A DNA stretch of 64,000 nucleotides from Cyprinodon diabolis (GCA_030533445.1 CM060064.1:40455787-40519786), one strand, 5' to 3'. Shown: positions 31,613 through 45,130, numbered from the stretch's first letter. The notes: generated by a model from the letters alone, not told the origin. A program made the numbers and translations.

Positions 31613-31880
31613 CACACAAGGTTAAAATAAAGTCACGCAGTTGAGACTCTTCCGATAATAGACCAAAAAGAGATGGTAAAACACGGTTCATTTGATTTGG
31701 ATTGGGCTGATCAGGCTTAAGGTGTTTGAGTTGTTCAACTTTAACTTTGGTTTGAAATGTTGTTAAAATTATAAGACAAAGAAGAAATGTGTCTCCCACA
31801 TCAAGCAATGGAAAACTGCCAAAACTTTTAAAACATTATTTTCTACCTCATTTATGATTATATGTTACTGGCTGCAGTGC

Positions 31881-31881
<1 letters not shown>

Positions 31882-31944
<63 letters not shown>
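31882..31944. repeat. (AAT)n trinucleotide microsatellite
   Basis: About 20 perfect AAT units. Confidence 0.97.
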
Positions 31945-31945
<1 letters not shown>

Positions 31946-34089
31946 GATTTTAAACATCATGTTATTATTGAGTGTATAGATAAACTGAATTGAAAAAAAG
32001 GCAATTATTGAAATGATCAACTATGAAGCTTCTTCTTCATGTTTGAATTTAAGTGGTTTATTATGAAATTATTTTTTGAGAAGAAACAAATGGACCATCC
32101 TATAAAACAATGATAAACTAAGAAAAAATGTAAGACAGCAGTCATAAATACATTATGGCAGAAGTCATAAATACATACAGGAGCTGCAAAACAAGGAAAA
32201 TAATACTAATTATGGTACCTCTATTTTAAAATTATCAACAAATTTTAATTTGATTACAATAACATGATCTGAACATTATAGAAAATCAAACCATAATTTT
32301 GACTAAAACGACAAATTTGAAAAGTTTTACAACTGTCTACCTCACTCATGATCTCCTATTTCCTATTCTCCTCCTTTCATTTATGCAGTGATTCTTGACT
32401 AAGCCTCTTATCTCTGCAGATACGTTTGGTTCAGTTTTGGGGAAGCAATCTTGGAATCCAATTGCTATAATTAATTTAAGGAGTCAGGGTTCTTTTGGAA
32501 GAAATGTGGCACAGGACCTGTAATGCCTTGTGTGAGCCTAGGTGTGCAACCTCGCCAGGCTTCTCCTGTGGCTTGTCAACACCTTGACGGTTTAATCTTT
32601 TCCGCCCTGTGTATTAAAAGTGTTCTTCATGGCTTTTTGCACACAGGACAAGGGGTTGGTTCACCATTGGCAACTGGGAATGTTGGTGTTAAGAGCACTT
32701 GTTTCAGTTTTTCCCCTGATGTAAAGGACATTTTAATTGGCTGCCGTGTTTGTTTTTCTTGTGCTTTTGAGATTTTAAGTGTTTGTTGGACTTTTAGTAA
32801 AAAAAATAGGGCAGTTACAGATACAAAGATTGTAGTTGTGGTTTTACTATGAACTTCTGTTTTTTAGCAATAAAAAAAAACGCTGTCAGCAGTAAAATAA
32901 AATATGTACAGCACCTTAAAAATATATATATTTTTAGCAATCCTAACTCTTTAAAATGTTTATCAAGTTACTATGAAAAACATATTTTATTAGAATTGTA
33001 TTTTTATCATTGTCTCCCTTTTATCTCCTTACTTTCATCTTTTCTCCTTTTTTCTGTTTTTCCTTTCCTGTTCTACTTACATTGCAGTGTCCATATAATC
33101 TGTAAAACTCCCTGCATGAATTATAATGAAGCTATTTATATGCATAAATCAAGCGAAACACTATGGCAATAGCCCTACTGCTCCACCTGTGAAAGAAAAA
33201 TCTGTTGGGCTCTTTTTGGCATCAAGACAATTATTCTTATTGCCACATTTAAAAACAGAAATCTCTACCTGTTTATTCAGTACTTAGTAGAAAAACCTTC
33301 CAAATGAGTTACAGCAGACAGTGATTTGGAAAATGTCTCTAAAATGTTTGAACATACAGATTAAAGGTCTGTCAAATAGGATGAAGAGAATCTATAAACA
33401 GAAATTTTCAACACATTTTAGAAAAATGCTTTTTGGATTTTGGTTGATTTGTGCTGATGATCTTTGACTGGTTCATTTTAAACTATGGATATGTTTTGAT
33501 TTAAACCATTCTATCAAAATTCTGGCTATGTTAAAAATGTGCCAAAGTCTTAAACTCTTTATCAGTTCTGACCAGCTACACTGCCTGCAAAGGCTTTCCC
33601 ACTGGATGATGCTCCTTCACCTTGATTTGCATGTTTTTTGTTGTTTTGTTTTTTGTGTGTTCAAGGCGTTCTTTTTCCGGGTGTACCATAATCTTTCCAC
33701 TTTTAAATAATTGGCCATTGCTGTGCTCTTTGGGGATGCTGTTTGCTTGCTAATGTTCTCTAACCAATCCCTTATACCTTTAACAAAAAATGAGCTGTAT
33801 TAATTTTTCTGTGTAAATGTTCAGAGTGAACTTTTGTTTTCTATTTAGGTTACCTCTGAAGGCAGTTAGTCATATATTAGTATTATTAGAGTATTATTAT
33901 GCAGGAGAAATTAAATATTGAGACCCATAATTCTTTCTTTAATAGTAGTATGAGCTTATTCATATGTTTCTAACTGGATAATTTACCCCAGCCTAATATT
34001 CACAGCTGTGTCTAGTTTAGAAAAAGCATTTTAGTTTCCAAAGAAAAAGAATTTGATCAAATACCTGAAAGGAAACCTTAAGTTACAAC
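31945..34089. other. Gene-free spacer
   Basis: Mostly AT-rich. A more balanced, repeat-free block at 32400-32770 contains AATTGCTATAATTAATTTAAGG and AACACCTTGACGG. No exon, RNA gene or repeat family could be supported. Confidence 0.4.
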
Positions 34090-34560
34090 CCAGGGCTGCC
34101 AGATCAGATTCCTGTGACACTCAGTCTGTTTCCAGTATTCTGATGCAGCACGTGAGGTCCACAGAATGACGTTTATATTTCCTCCGGCCTTGGTGTGTAA
34201 CTGTGCGTTCCCATCACTATGAGATCCAGGTACAGAGGTGAGCTCTAATAGACTCTTTCAGCGCCTTGGCAGACTGGTGTGCTGTGGTGATCTTTCAGCG
34301 GCTGGAAGCCCCGCTCACACCTCTCTGCTCACTGCAGTCCTTCAATTAGCAGTTTATTATTGCAGGGGCCTTCAGCTTCGTCCGCCCGGGCGCTGAAAGC
34401 TACATGCCAATACAATAACTGACAGTGTATGAGTTGTGTGTGTGTTTGTGAGTGAGAGAGAGATGGAGGGCCAGGGTGCAGAGTGACACCTTTCAGCAAG
34501 TGCGCTGGAGTTTTAGACAACATTCGGGACAAGCTGACTAAAGCTGTTATTGGTATTTAT
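34090..34560. promoter_or_regulatory. Candidate conserved non-coding element
   Basis: A GC-richer block in the desert with paired CTTTCAGCG words (34256 and 34289) and CAATTAGCAGTTTATTATTGC at 34342. No repeat or coding signal. Called on composition and motif content only. Confidence 0.25.
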
Positions 34561-35039
34561 GTGATGGCTGCATAAAGATGATGCTTTTATATGTTCTGGT
34601 TTATATGCATACATGTATTTTAGTACTTGCATCCCAAATGGCCGTGTCTTTCATAGTGTGAAAATGGATAAAACACCAAACAGCCTTGAACATTTGCTCA
34701 TTTAATGTTGTGACTTTTTTTTCCTTGCATTTCTACAGACTCTTGTACATGCAAAGACAACAAGGTTAGGATATATAAATTTTTATAAATATCAAATAAA
34801 TTGTTTGCAGTTGGTCAAGTTGATGGCATCATATGGAAAATGTTTCTTTATCTTATAATACTGAAATTTTGGAACATAAAAACTAATCTTAAGTTCTTGC
34901 TAAATCACTAAAGACATTTGTGGTGATGTTTAGCAGTTTTCAAATTGTGCCAAATATGAAATAAAAGGGAAAAACAGACACAGCTGTATGCTTACACCTA
35001 AACAACAGATAAATATGTCAGCATTTTAGGTGCATTTGT

Positions 35040-35480
35040 TTCGCTTCAAATTAATTTACAGGGAGGTTTAAGGATATTTCCCAAACACTCAGATGCAGTT
35101 TTTCATCTTAATGAATTGTTGAGAGATTTCTGAAATACAAACCCCCGAAAATGTATCTTGCCAGGAGCCAGCAGTTGCGTTCGGCTCGATACAGGGCATT
35201 TCTCCAAACTGCATTTGATAAGAGTTTGATATATTAGTTAACTCTGGGAAACAAATTAAGAATTGGATATGTCACATGGGAGGCAGGTACCCAATCAGCT
35301 CCTAGAATTGTACTTAATGTCCCTCCCTTTTGTGAACACTTTCTACAGGATAATTTCCAGATCGCTAACATACAGAATTCATTATGATTTTTACGTATCA
35401 ATCTGGCTTATGCTAGGTTAAAAGTCATTAGCCTTCCAATACATGGCTTGACAGGTGTTGTTGTACCAAACAAAGGACAT
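35040..35480. promoter_or_regulatory. Candidate conserved non-coding element
   Basis: A repeat-free block with TTAATTTAC, TTAATGAATTG and TTCATTATG cores and balanced composition (35161-35220). No open frame with domains. Confidence 0.2.
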
Positions 35481-36535
35481 GGGTAATTCTGTGTTTTTCT
35501 TGTTTGTGTCTGAAGAATGGACATAAAATTCGGAACTAGATGCAAATGAAAGAAACAAAACAAAAAATAATATTATTATTGATAAGGATCATTCTAACTA
35601 ATCTAAAATGATATTTAAAAGGATCTTACAGAAATTCCATGCGAAAAATAAGCCTAGACTCTCAGATTGGCCTTACTCCTCTGTGTCTTCCCATCTAGTC
35701 ATGCTCGTTCAGCCTTTTTATTATTGTTTCTAAACTCTAGACTGAGATGGAGCTGGTTTTTTTTCATACATTATACTGGTGTAAACTTTTCTTTTTTTCC
35801 ATTTTCCTTAATCTTCTTGCCCAAAGCTTGGACCTTGGCAACCACATATCTGCACCCCATCAGCCACTGATTTTGCTCCTCGTGGAACTGTGACTCTATC
35901 ATGTGCAGCTCAGTTTTTGTTGTGATTGTAAAGTTTTTCTAACTTTTAATGATACTGGCTTTAAACTAGTTTGGACATGACCTAATAACGCCTTTCAGAT
36001 GTATAGTCAGCACTTATCTCACTGCTAATACCTTGGCATTGTGCTAATATACACCTGTATGCTCCAGAGCTGCAGATTGCTGAAACTTTTGTTGTCATGC
36101 AGTCGTTATGCTGGTGATAAATCAGTTCATCAGCTGCTTTTAGTTAAGAGGGCATTTTTGACAAATTCATCTTTAAATCAAAGACAGTGTGTAGTTCCTG
36201 ACTTTCACCATGCATGACTATGTTGAAGTTTGAAAAACTTCCTTTTCTTTTCTGAACAACCAAAGATTTACCTTTACGTTACTGGAAGCTAGTTATGGTT
36301 AAAGAGAACTCCTGTAATCATAGATATCTGTGATGAAGATTGTGAAATTCCTGTCTTTTGCATATTTTGTAGTGAAAATTAGCTGCAGATGAAGTCCAGT
36401 TTAGAGCAAGGATCTCACACTTTGCTCCTGAATGTGTTTCTGAGGGTTTATTACAGCGAATTGTGAGGTTTTCTCTTTGCTTTTCGTGTATGATCAGAAA
36501 CGATATAAGCACACAGACAGATCTGCTGCTCGCTT
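35481..36535. other. Unassigned spacer
   Basis: No repeat family, exon or RNA gene recognised. Confidence 0.35.
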
Positions 36536-37320
36536 AGTCTCCTTTCCTGCCAATACGAGGCTGGTTAGATATTGTTAGCATTCCATTTGCCATTTACATT
36601 TTCTCTGCTTGACATAATTGAGGAATGGATGCTCTTATGAAAATTAAACTCGCAGTCCTCCTGGGTTACTGTAACCCTGTTAAAATGTAATGAGATTCTT
36701 TATGCGTCGTCTTGTGATTTTTTTATTAAATAGAATATCAGTATGACTAATTCCCCTGGCCCAAATGTGGACTGGGACACCACATTATTGATAGGCTAGT
36801 GCATAAGTGGTCTCTCTTGGCCTGCCTCTAATGGCCTAATAATGCATTATACCAGTATCAGTGGGCCTGCGGCTTGCAGTGCTTATTGTCGTTATTGAAA
36901 ACACCTGGGCGAACCATTCATCAAGGTTAAATCACCGGGGCCCATCCGTTCATTAGGCTGTCAGTAAACATCTTTATTTAGTTTTGGCTGCCGATACTGA
37001 CAGAATGGAGGCACGAGGAGGCTTGACGAGCAGCTGCGGCCCCCGAGAGTCCAGGAAGACATCAGGACATGAAGCCGGTGGGTGTGGCATGGCGCTCAGT
37101 ACATGGTTTGCGTTGTCAAATGCTCCTCTGTCAATCGGACGAGTGATGAAGAACATCTGATTGGGGGGCTTTCCTGGAATAGTGGCAGCTCTTGTAGAAG
37201 AGTTGCATATTTATCTTTTCTGATGATTGCTTTGAGTGAAGGGGAAGGCAGAGGCCGAGAAACTGTCGGGAAATCTCTGTTTGAAGGTTTTTTCTGCTTG
37301 TAATGTATAGATCAAGAGGC
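36536..37320. promoter_or_regulatory. Best candidate regulatory element of the desert
   Basis: About 780 bp with markedly higher complexity than its surroundings, no repeat signature and no coding frame. It has a palindromic homeodomain-dimer site, TAATGCATTA (36840-36849), a T-box half-site AACACCT (36900-36906), and several CATTA/TTATTG words. In human, TBX20 lies on this side of DPY19L1. If gene order is kept, this could be a TBX20-domain enhancer; that is inference. Confidence 0.3.
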
Positions 37321-38129
37321 TAATGAAGAAGGATGGATCCACCGGAGAAACGATTAACCTCATTGACTCCCAGCTTTAGCTAAAGAGCAACTTGACAAAT
37401 CATCACTGCACACAATCTATTTACATATTAAAATAGATTTTAACCAGCTCTCATTCATAACATGACATATAGTCCATATGATAGATAATGTTTGGAAAAG
37501 TGTTTTTTTTTTTTGCATTGGTCAATTCAAATAAGTTTTTAATTAGACCATTTTAGCCTGTTAGCTTTTTCTAAATTTTGTTAAACAGATTAATTTAACA
37601 TCAGCTGTATCTGTTATTTTCTAGTTCAATTTTATAAATAAATAAATTCACAAAGTTTTACTTTAAGAGTTTGTAATTGGGTTCACTTCAATGAAATTAA
37701 GATAATTTAACTCCAGATGGAATATACATCTCTCTTTATAACTTTACTGTAACAAAACAAAAAAAACAAAAAACTAAGAAGCATCATTAAGTTTTAATTA
37801 AACACTCGTTCCAACTCCCCACAATTAATTTTCTTGCGGTCTTTGGACTCTTGTAGCAAAATTGGACAGTTTAATGAATAAATTAGGATAGCTTGGGAAA
37901 ATTAGTGACATCTGTGGCTGTACACTGTGAACACAAATGAGACCTAAAAAGGTTAAACATGACAAAACCATTAATTCAGAGGAAAGGGGGGGGGTGGATC
38001 CACCAAATTTAACAGAAAATGCCAAAGTCTCAGGCCTTGATTTGAATACATAATTAAATACTCACAGATATATCTGTAAAAATAAAACAAAGCCCATGCT
38101 ACCCTTCATTGGGTTGGATTTTAATCAGG
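37321..38129. other. AT-rich spacer
   Basis: Homopolymer runs (poly-T at 37504, poly-G at 37987); nothing else recognised. Confidence 0.4.
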
Positions 38130-38480
38130 AAAATGGGCCAAGAATCAAACAATGCCATCACTGGCTTTTAGCCGCTCCAGAACAAATGATGCGGGGAGGA
38201 CTCCCGAAGATTACAAAAGCATGGCGGTAAAGAATTTGCTGACTTGTGGCTCAGTGAAACAAACGACGTGTTGCTCTATCAGTTTATCACTGGCTGTCTG
38301 GAAAATGGGTGTATTTACCAGAATCATCAGCGGAGATTTTAACTGATGTCATTTCTTCTCCTTTTCTTTCTATAATCAGTCTTTTTCTGTGGTAATGACA
38401 TCGAGCGCTGCCTTCCCATATGATTTGTGTCTCATTATGTGGGTATACTGTCTACTGTTTGCTGGACAAATTACCGCTTT
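38130..38480. promoter_or_regulatory. Candidate conserved non-coding element
   Basis: A repeat-free, compositionally balanced block (38145-38440) in AT-rich DNA. The overlapping 64-codon frame has no domain. Confidence 0.2.
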
Positions 38481-41199
38481 ACAGTAAACATCTGTGTCAA
38501 AGAGATATGGATGCATCAAAGTTGGACAACTAATAATTGAACATTTATTTTAAAACCGATTTATATCTTGGATAGAGTTTCATCACAGCAGCTTTACTTA
38601 TAAATCTGTACGTCTGCAGCTTTTTAACTCTGTGGTGTTCCCGCCATCCTGCAGCACCATGATGGGTAAACATAAAAGCAGGAAACTTAAAACATCAAGA
38701 ATTAATTTGTAAGGTTTATTTTTTGTATTTAAAATGAATTGAAAATGAATTCAATGAAATTTAGCATTTTTTTGTTTTTGTTTTGCAGCTTAGAAAATTA
38801 AATGTTGGGGTCTTTAATTATAGCATTGGTGACTCTACAAAAAGCTCTCGGTAGCTATAAAAAAAAAAAGTTTAAGCTTACATGAGAAAAAAGAAAACAT
38901 ACTTTAATGTAAACTAAATATTTATTTAAATTACCCAAAAAAATTGTTCACCTTCTATATTTTTGGATTCCATTTTAAGATTATATTTTAGCCCCATAAT
39001 CTTGAAAAAAAAAATTGTATGAAGGAATTTGCAGCAAAAAGTGGGTTTAGTTCTTGCAGTTTCAATGTGCAATCTGAATGTTGCAGTCTGAGTTTAGAGG
39101 ATATATGATTTGCACAATGAACAGAAAGCAAAAGTGTGTGGTAAGAGGAGAGCAGATCCAGCCATGACTGAAGGCACACAGCTAACTTTGACCTCTGAGG
39201 AGACGCCACATGTGAGAACAGAAAGCTGCCAGTGTTGATACATTGATGTGGCGGGCAGCTCAGGACACACAGCTTGAATTCACGAGAACCAAACACGGAC
39301 AGAGCATATATCTCTCAGAGGCTGTCGGGGCAGGAAGGAGGGATAGGTGGGTGGTTGGAGTGTTAAAGAGCTTCGCATGTCTGTCACTGAGCTGGCTACG
39401 GGCCCCGGGGCCTCAGACCAAACACAAACAAACTGCAACAGCTGGAACCAGAGACCTTAGACACACGTCGGAGCAACTCACAGGCACACACATATACTAA
39501 CGTATCAAAGAGTCTTTGCAGTTATCGCTTCACAAGTTTGGTGCAGAAAGAGGGTGAGATCTTTAATTATTCGCCTTTACACAATCTCTTTAGTGTGCAG
39601 AGTCAAACTTCCATTTCTCTTCAGGATTTAGGCCTAAAGGAAGAAGTGGCCTTGAATGACAGTGGATGACAGTTGATTCTGGCAAACCACTCCCTGTGTA
39701 GATTTGGATGGATGTTTTACTGTAGATCAATCTTTGGGTGATAGACCCCATGCCAAACCAGTTTATACTTTCTACCAGCGGCCGTCTCATTACAACAACA
39801 AAAAACGTTTTCTTGTGTTTTAGAGCTTATGATGCTAAACACTCATACATCATTCTATATAAATCATTGGAGCGGTCCCACAGCATCACAGATCCTTCAC
39901 CGTGCTTTTCCGTATTTGTTTGATATCAGACCGACCTGGAGTTTTCTATTGCCTAAAACAGTCTGAAAATAAAAAAGGTTTAAATAATATAAAAAAAGTT
40001 TAAATCATCTTTGGATATACTTGTTTTAAGGAACCACAAAATGTGTTTTTTGTAAAGAGTTTTAAAAATATCCCTAATCTTAAACCTGAATCTACTCTTC
40101 TAGATTTTTTTTTCTCATGGTAAAATTTTGTTGCCGCAATAGTTAAAAAGTTTAATTTGGCTTGGGGTCTTTTACTTAATCTTTTCATAACCTCTATGAC
40201 TATAAAAAAAATATCAATTCCAAGAGTTGAAAGACAATATTTTCTTCTTTTTTTTTTTATCTGAGACTTAAAAAGAAAAATTTGAGACAATTTTACAATT
40301 TCTAAAGGCTGCCCTCTAAGGATGCTGTGTTTTTTTATATAAAATATTTTAATTTCTGTAATTGTATTATTTGTGCATTCATAACCAGTTGTTAAAAAAT
40401 GTCATTTATTTCATTTGGTGGCATAAAATTATTTAACTCTACTTTGGGGCTAAATAAAACAAGTTAAAAGATATTTTTTTTCTTTAAAAAAAAACTTTAT
40501 GTCTCCTAAAATTCTTATCAAAAATATCAAACTTAAAAATTAACTTATCTTACACTTTTCAAGGTCTAAATATAGGAAAATAAAGTGAAAATTTGCACTG
40601 TAATTGACATTAATACAATAATGCACATTCTAACATTTAAACAATGAACGGAACGGTTCAGAGCCCTAAGTTTCTAATTTCCCTTTGAGATCTCTGTCTG
40701 TGTTGTTTTCCTCTCGGCCTCTAGGGGGGGTTAAAAGCATTAAATGGGCTGTGCTTCAGGATAAAACAGTTCTACATCTGATCTGATGAGTAAAATGAAT
40801 CACACCAATGTTTTCTTTTAATACATTTTACAGTACATCAGGTTAAAGTGTGGTGCAATTTCATAAATGTTCAAAATGGTTTTGCTTATTTGGATTGGTT
40901 GCTATGTATTGCAATAAATTGATAATTGTGCAAAGGCATGCATTGAAACAAACAAAGTTTGAATAACGTTGATTAAGAATTAAGAGTAGGCTTAAAAATC
41001 TCCTTTTTGATAAAGCTTTTAGTTAGAGTGGCTCAGGTTATCCTGAGCTATCTCTATAGTTATGCTGCTATAGGCTTAGACTGCTGGAGGACATAGGGAC
41101 CCCCATTTCATCATTCTGCTTCATTCTCTCTCTAGTCTCCCACTCTGCAGAATCTGTTAGTTTAATCTATAAAGTTATGCTCTCCCTGTTTTTTTTTTT
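38481..41199. other. Gene-free spacer
   Basis: AT-rich with a GC-richer patch at 39150-39480. No exon, RNA gene or named repeat could be supported. Confidence 0.4.
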
Positions 41200-41765
41200 T
41201 TTTTAATCATAGTAGCTTCATCTGATCTGTTCCTGATTGGCTGTGACACCACCCTGGAGAGAAATATCAGCTGTGCTGCTGCCATCAACACCTTTGTTTA
41301 TAGATGTTGGAGATTGGCCTGTTTTTCCAGTGTGGTCCTGTTTCTCTGACCTTGACTGGCTAGATGTGCTCTCGTCATCCTCTGACATGGGAGCTAGCTG
41401 GGAGCTCATCTGCCTGGCTGTGCGTTTCCAGGACGGGGCCGCCTTTTACAGTTGCCTTTTGTATCTCTGCTCTCTACCAGTCAGCCTCGGCACATGGCCA
41501 CTCACACTGAGCCTGGTTCTGTTGGAGGTTTCTTCATGTTAAAAGGGAGTTTTTCCTCTCCACTGTCACTACAAGCATGCTTAGTGTGAGGGATTGCCTT
41601 CAAATCAATGAGTCGTTGCATTTAACTGGTTTTCTTAAGATAGAAACCTTTTAATCAATTTGACTGTATGATCTGGTTGAATTGTCTCTGTAAAGTGCCT
41701 TGACATGTGTTGTGAATTGGAGCTATATAAATAAACTGATTTGAGTTGAATTAATTCAGTTAACT
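41200..41765 (+). repeat. Fish dispersed retroelement 3' region
   Basis: Contains GAGCCTGGTTCTGTTGGAGG, AAAGGGAGTTTTTCCTCTCC and GTGAGGGATTGC in the usual order. It ends AAGTGCCTTGACATGTGTTG and GAGCTATATAAATAAACTG with a TTGAATTAATT-type tail. This is a very common fish interspersed unit, probably the untranslated 3' end of a non-LTR element. The 101-codon frame across it is not a gene. Confidence 0.7.
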
Positions 41766-42551
41766 AGCTGTCATTTCGTAATTAATTCAATTATCAAAAT
41801 TAGGTCAATTTAACATTTATACTTCTTTACCCCACTTTTTTGCAAGTGTATGTTTAAATTGTATATATATATATATATTTGTTTGTAAAAAAGATATACA
41901 AATGTATATTATCTTTATCTTAATGCAGAACAAACAAAACATCTGATTATAGTAAATACAATTATGTCAAACAAATTTAAGCCGTAAAGAAATTTTCTTG
42001 CGCATCACATCTCTGGTATTCCAACGTTTTTCTCAACCTAATATAACTTTTTTTTTTTTTTTTTTTTTTAATGAGGGAAGATCTGAGCAGTTGATCTGCT
42101 TTTTCCCATCTGGCTGACCAATCAAACCTGTATTCTTCAGTTTCTGCGGTGAGATGAGAACAATTAAAAGCTGAAAAGTGACCCGGTTTGGCAGCAGTGA
42201 CAGCAGGCAGCTCTCCTGGCAAAGCAGGCTGAGGGGAGAATGAAGCCTTCTCAACGTTCGTCATCCCGACTGGCCCTGAGAACTTCTGAATGAGTAAAAT
42301 GATTTGATTATGTTGAGGCTAATGACAAGGGGCATACTTAAATCCATCTTTACAAATTTCCTTCCTTCTTCCCCTGATTCAGCGTTCTGTCATCAGCTTG
42401 TTAGTTTTTTTTTTCTTTTAACTGAAGCTCTTCTGATAAATGCAATGAGAGGAGGAATCAAAAGGAGACAAGAAGGTAAAATGAGAAAGAAGAAATTAAA
42501 GTTAAGAAGCAGGGCCAGAAAGCGTTGAGACAATCTTTCAAAAAATAAAAA

Positions 42552-42554
<3 letters not shown>
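41766..42554. other. Unassigned spacer
   Basis: A poly-T run at 42048-42069 and a short (TA)n at 41864-41877. Otherwise nothing recognised. Confidence 0.4.

Positions 42555-42644
<90 letters not shown>
42555..42644. repeat. (TA)n dinucleotide microsatellite
   Basis: About 45 uninterrupted TA units. It creates the spurious alternating Ile-Tyr peptides seen in several frames. Confidence 0.98.
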
Positions 42645-42648
<4 letters not shown>

Positions 42649-43274
42649 TTCCTTAAAAAGGATAACATTTTTAACTAAATGCATGACAGATATTTTTAAT
42701 TTTGATGTGCAAAACACAAAGTAATAAAAAGTGTCATAAAAAGTCATGCAAATTCAGATATAACTAATTGATTTTAACTTATTTGGAAACCTTGTCTTTC
42801 TTTGTTTTTCGCTTTTTTTTTTTTTTTGACAAAAATGTGTCCTAAAACTACTTATTGACCTTAATCATGATGTATGTGATTTAAATTCTAAAAGATATCC
42901 CCAACAAAAATTCTAGGAAAAAATAACATTAATTTTGAGTACTTTTATTTTTATATTTAGTGAATTAAAAATAGCTCATCATAAAGTAAAAAATTTAACC
43001 ATACTTCACATGACTGATCAACTGTTTCCGCTCTCAGCATCTTCCCAAATGTTCCTATTACGGTATTAAAAACACATTTGTTTAGTTAAACAGTTCAACT
43101 GAAACATCATTACTTCAACTTTTTTATTTTCTTTAGTCCAACTGTTTTTAATGTTCTTTTTTTTCTGCATTTTTTATTATTTTATTTTTTCCTACTTGCT
43201 TTGATTCTGTTTTTTTTCCTATATTTTAATCATATAAAGCACTTTGCATTATCTTTGTACTGAATTGTGCTATA

Positions 43275-44128
43275 TGTCATGGTTGGTTTTAGGAATTAAA
43301 CCCACATGCAGAACACACCACGGTAGTCAGGGGTAAAAGTTCAACAGTTTATTAAAGGTACACACAGAGAAATATAAACAGGTTCTGGTACAGGTCCGGG
43401 ACTGGACTCACTGATATCTTGGAGAGGTTCTGGCAGATCCTTTGAGAGGGGGGGAACCGGTTGGGTCCAGAAACTATGGTTTCAGCAGGGAGCTCAGCAG
43501 CAGCAGCGTCTAGCTTCTGACTTGTGAGTTTCTGACCTTGACTCGGTTTCCTAGCTCTTCCTTGAGAGCTGTAGGAGGAATCCAGACTGATATCTTCTGG
43601 TTTGGCTTCCTTGAGCAGGCAGGCAGGTTTCCAGGCAAAACTCATCCAGAGCTTCTGGGTTTCTGACCTTGACTCGGTTTCCTAGCTCTTCCTTAAGAGC
43701 TGTAGGAGGAACCCAGACAGATATCTTCTGGTTTGGCTTCCTTGGGCAGGCTGGCAGGTTTCCAGGCAGAGCTCATCAAGAGCTTCTGGGTTTCCTGTGA
43801 GCAAAGAAGACAAAGGCAGGTTAGAATCTAGTTTCTCTCTTGAGCCAACTAAGATTCTCTAAAATGACAGAGGCTCAGGTTCGCTAACCAAACTTGGTCA
43901 ACACTGCGGCGTTGAAGGAAGGTCTGGCTGCTGGTTAAATAGGAAGGTCTCCTGATGGGCTGTCAGGTGTGCTGGAGGGCTCCAGCCCAGGAGACCCACA
44001 GCGCTCTCTGCTGGAGACAGGTGGTAACTCTCCAGATCCCAACAGTAACCCCAGTCCTAACAGAAAACAACATAAAACAGAAGAGGATCCTCAGCGCCCT
44101 CTGGTGGGCAAGCCTGAGGATCCCAACA
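43275..44128 (-). mobile_element. Solo LTR (family 2, copy A)
   Basis: On the minus strand it starts TGTTGGGATC and ends CCATGACA. The 5-bp duplication CTATA is exact (43270-43274 and 44129-44133). It aligns with 51945-52678 throughout (GGTTCTGGTACAGGTCCGGG, CTGATATCTTG, CAACACTGCGGCGT, GCGCTCTCTGCTGGAGACAG). It is about 120 bp longer because a 131-bp segment is tandemly duplicated. No retroelement genes. Confidence 0.88.
43550..43811. repeat. 131-bp tandem duplication inside the solo LTR
   Basis: Units starting CCTAGCTCTTCC at 43550 and 43681 repeat with a few substitutions through GGCAGGTTTCCAGGCA and AGAGCTTCTGGGTTTC. The sister LTR at 51945 has one unit, so the duplication arose after the copies separated. 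Confidence 0.85.
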
Positions 44129-44175
44129 CTATACAAATAAATGTGCCTTGCCTTGCCTTTCCTTGCCTATTATGT

Positions 44176-44829
44176 GTTCTGCTGGAAGCAACATCTTCAG
44201 TGCATGCAACGACGGTCTGTAAAGAAACACAAATCATCAATTCTCAGGTGAATATATATGCACTATTAATTAGACTTCACAATAAAACTATAACAACGTA
44301 GATTGGTCAGCTGGCATGAACCTTCGTCACTGTGTTTATGTCACACATGACTCTATTAGATCCAAAATTGTTTTATGCAAACCACAAGGAAATAATTATA
44401 TTATTATACCATTTTAAAGTTATTGAACAGTTCTCCACATCCATTACACAAAGAACCCAAGATCAAAATAACACTCAAAATACTATGGCTACGTTAAACT
44501 GCATGAATAGATATGAAAGTGTGCGGTGGCACCATGCTCTTACTTTAAGCTACAGACACGGAGCCCTGGTTACAGATGTCCAAATGTTCAGGTACACTCT
44601 GGGGTTGTGGAGATAAAGTCTCTCATGAGCAGAAATGCATTTCTGTTCCCTATTTCCTCCTTTTTTCTGTCATTAGTCTTTGTAAATTTACTATACTGTT
44701 GTTCTAGTTGGGAAACCTTTTTACTTTTTGTAATCTGAATAAACCATACCACATATACATGTAGCAGTAGCATGCCATCTACAAGCTCTGTAGGTTTTTT
44801 TCAAAAGAAACCTTAGAAAAAGACATGAG
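44176..44829. other. Unassigned spacer
   Basis: Short frames at 44332-44738 have no domains. Nothing recognised. Confidence 0.4.
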
Positions 44830-45130
44830 CACAGCCGTGCTAAGTGACCCTGCTCCTGCAGGAGTCAATACACGCCATATGGAGAACATACAGTGTTTTC
44901 CGTTGTAATTGACAGGATTTTCAAACCAGGAAGAAAACTCGACCATCAGCAGCACGGAGCACCACTTTGACCAAGATGTGAATGCAGCTGAACAAAAGCC
45001 AATGACTGACGGACAGCGACCTCTCCTTCCTGCCTGTCAACACAACAAAGACGTCAGCCATGTGTTTACCGACAGCTGCTGCTCAGAACGCTGCACAGAA
45101 ACGGCCCTGCAGCAAATTACAGCATAGAAA
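44830..45130. promoter_or_regulatory. Candidate conserved non-coding element
   Basis: Balanced composition, no repeat signature; contains GTTGTAATTGACAGG (44902-44916) and GACGTCAGCC. The 72-codon frame has no domain. Confidence 0.18.

Larger units (their letters stand above)
43180..44175 (+). mobile_element. Retroelement 3' tail split by a solo LTR
   Basis: Left part: TATAAAGCACTTTGCATTATC then GAATTGTGCTATA. Right part, after the LTR: CTATACAAATAAATGTGCC then CCTTGCCTTGCC. Without the LTR and one target copy the two halves rejoin as GTGCTATACAAATAAATGTG, the standard end of a common fish retroelement with a CCTTG microsatellite tail. Confidence 0.65.

Noticed and set aside
41237..41542. 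101-codon frame resembling a membrane protein
   Set aside because: Lies in a common dispersed fish repeat (GAGCCTGGTTCTGTTGGAGG unit).
42393..42747. Alternating Ile-Tyr 'membrane' peptides
   Set aside because: Produced by the (TA)n repeat; the same applies at 54792-55047.
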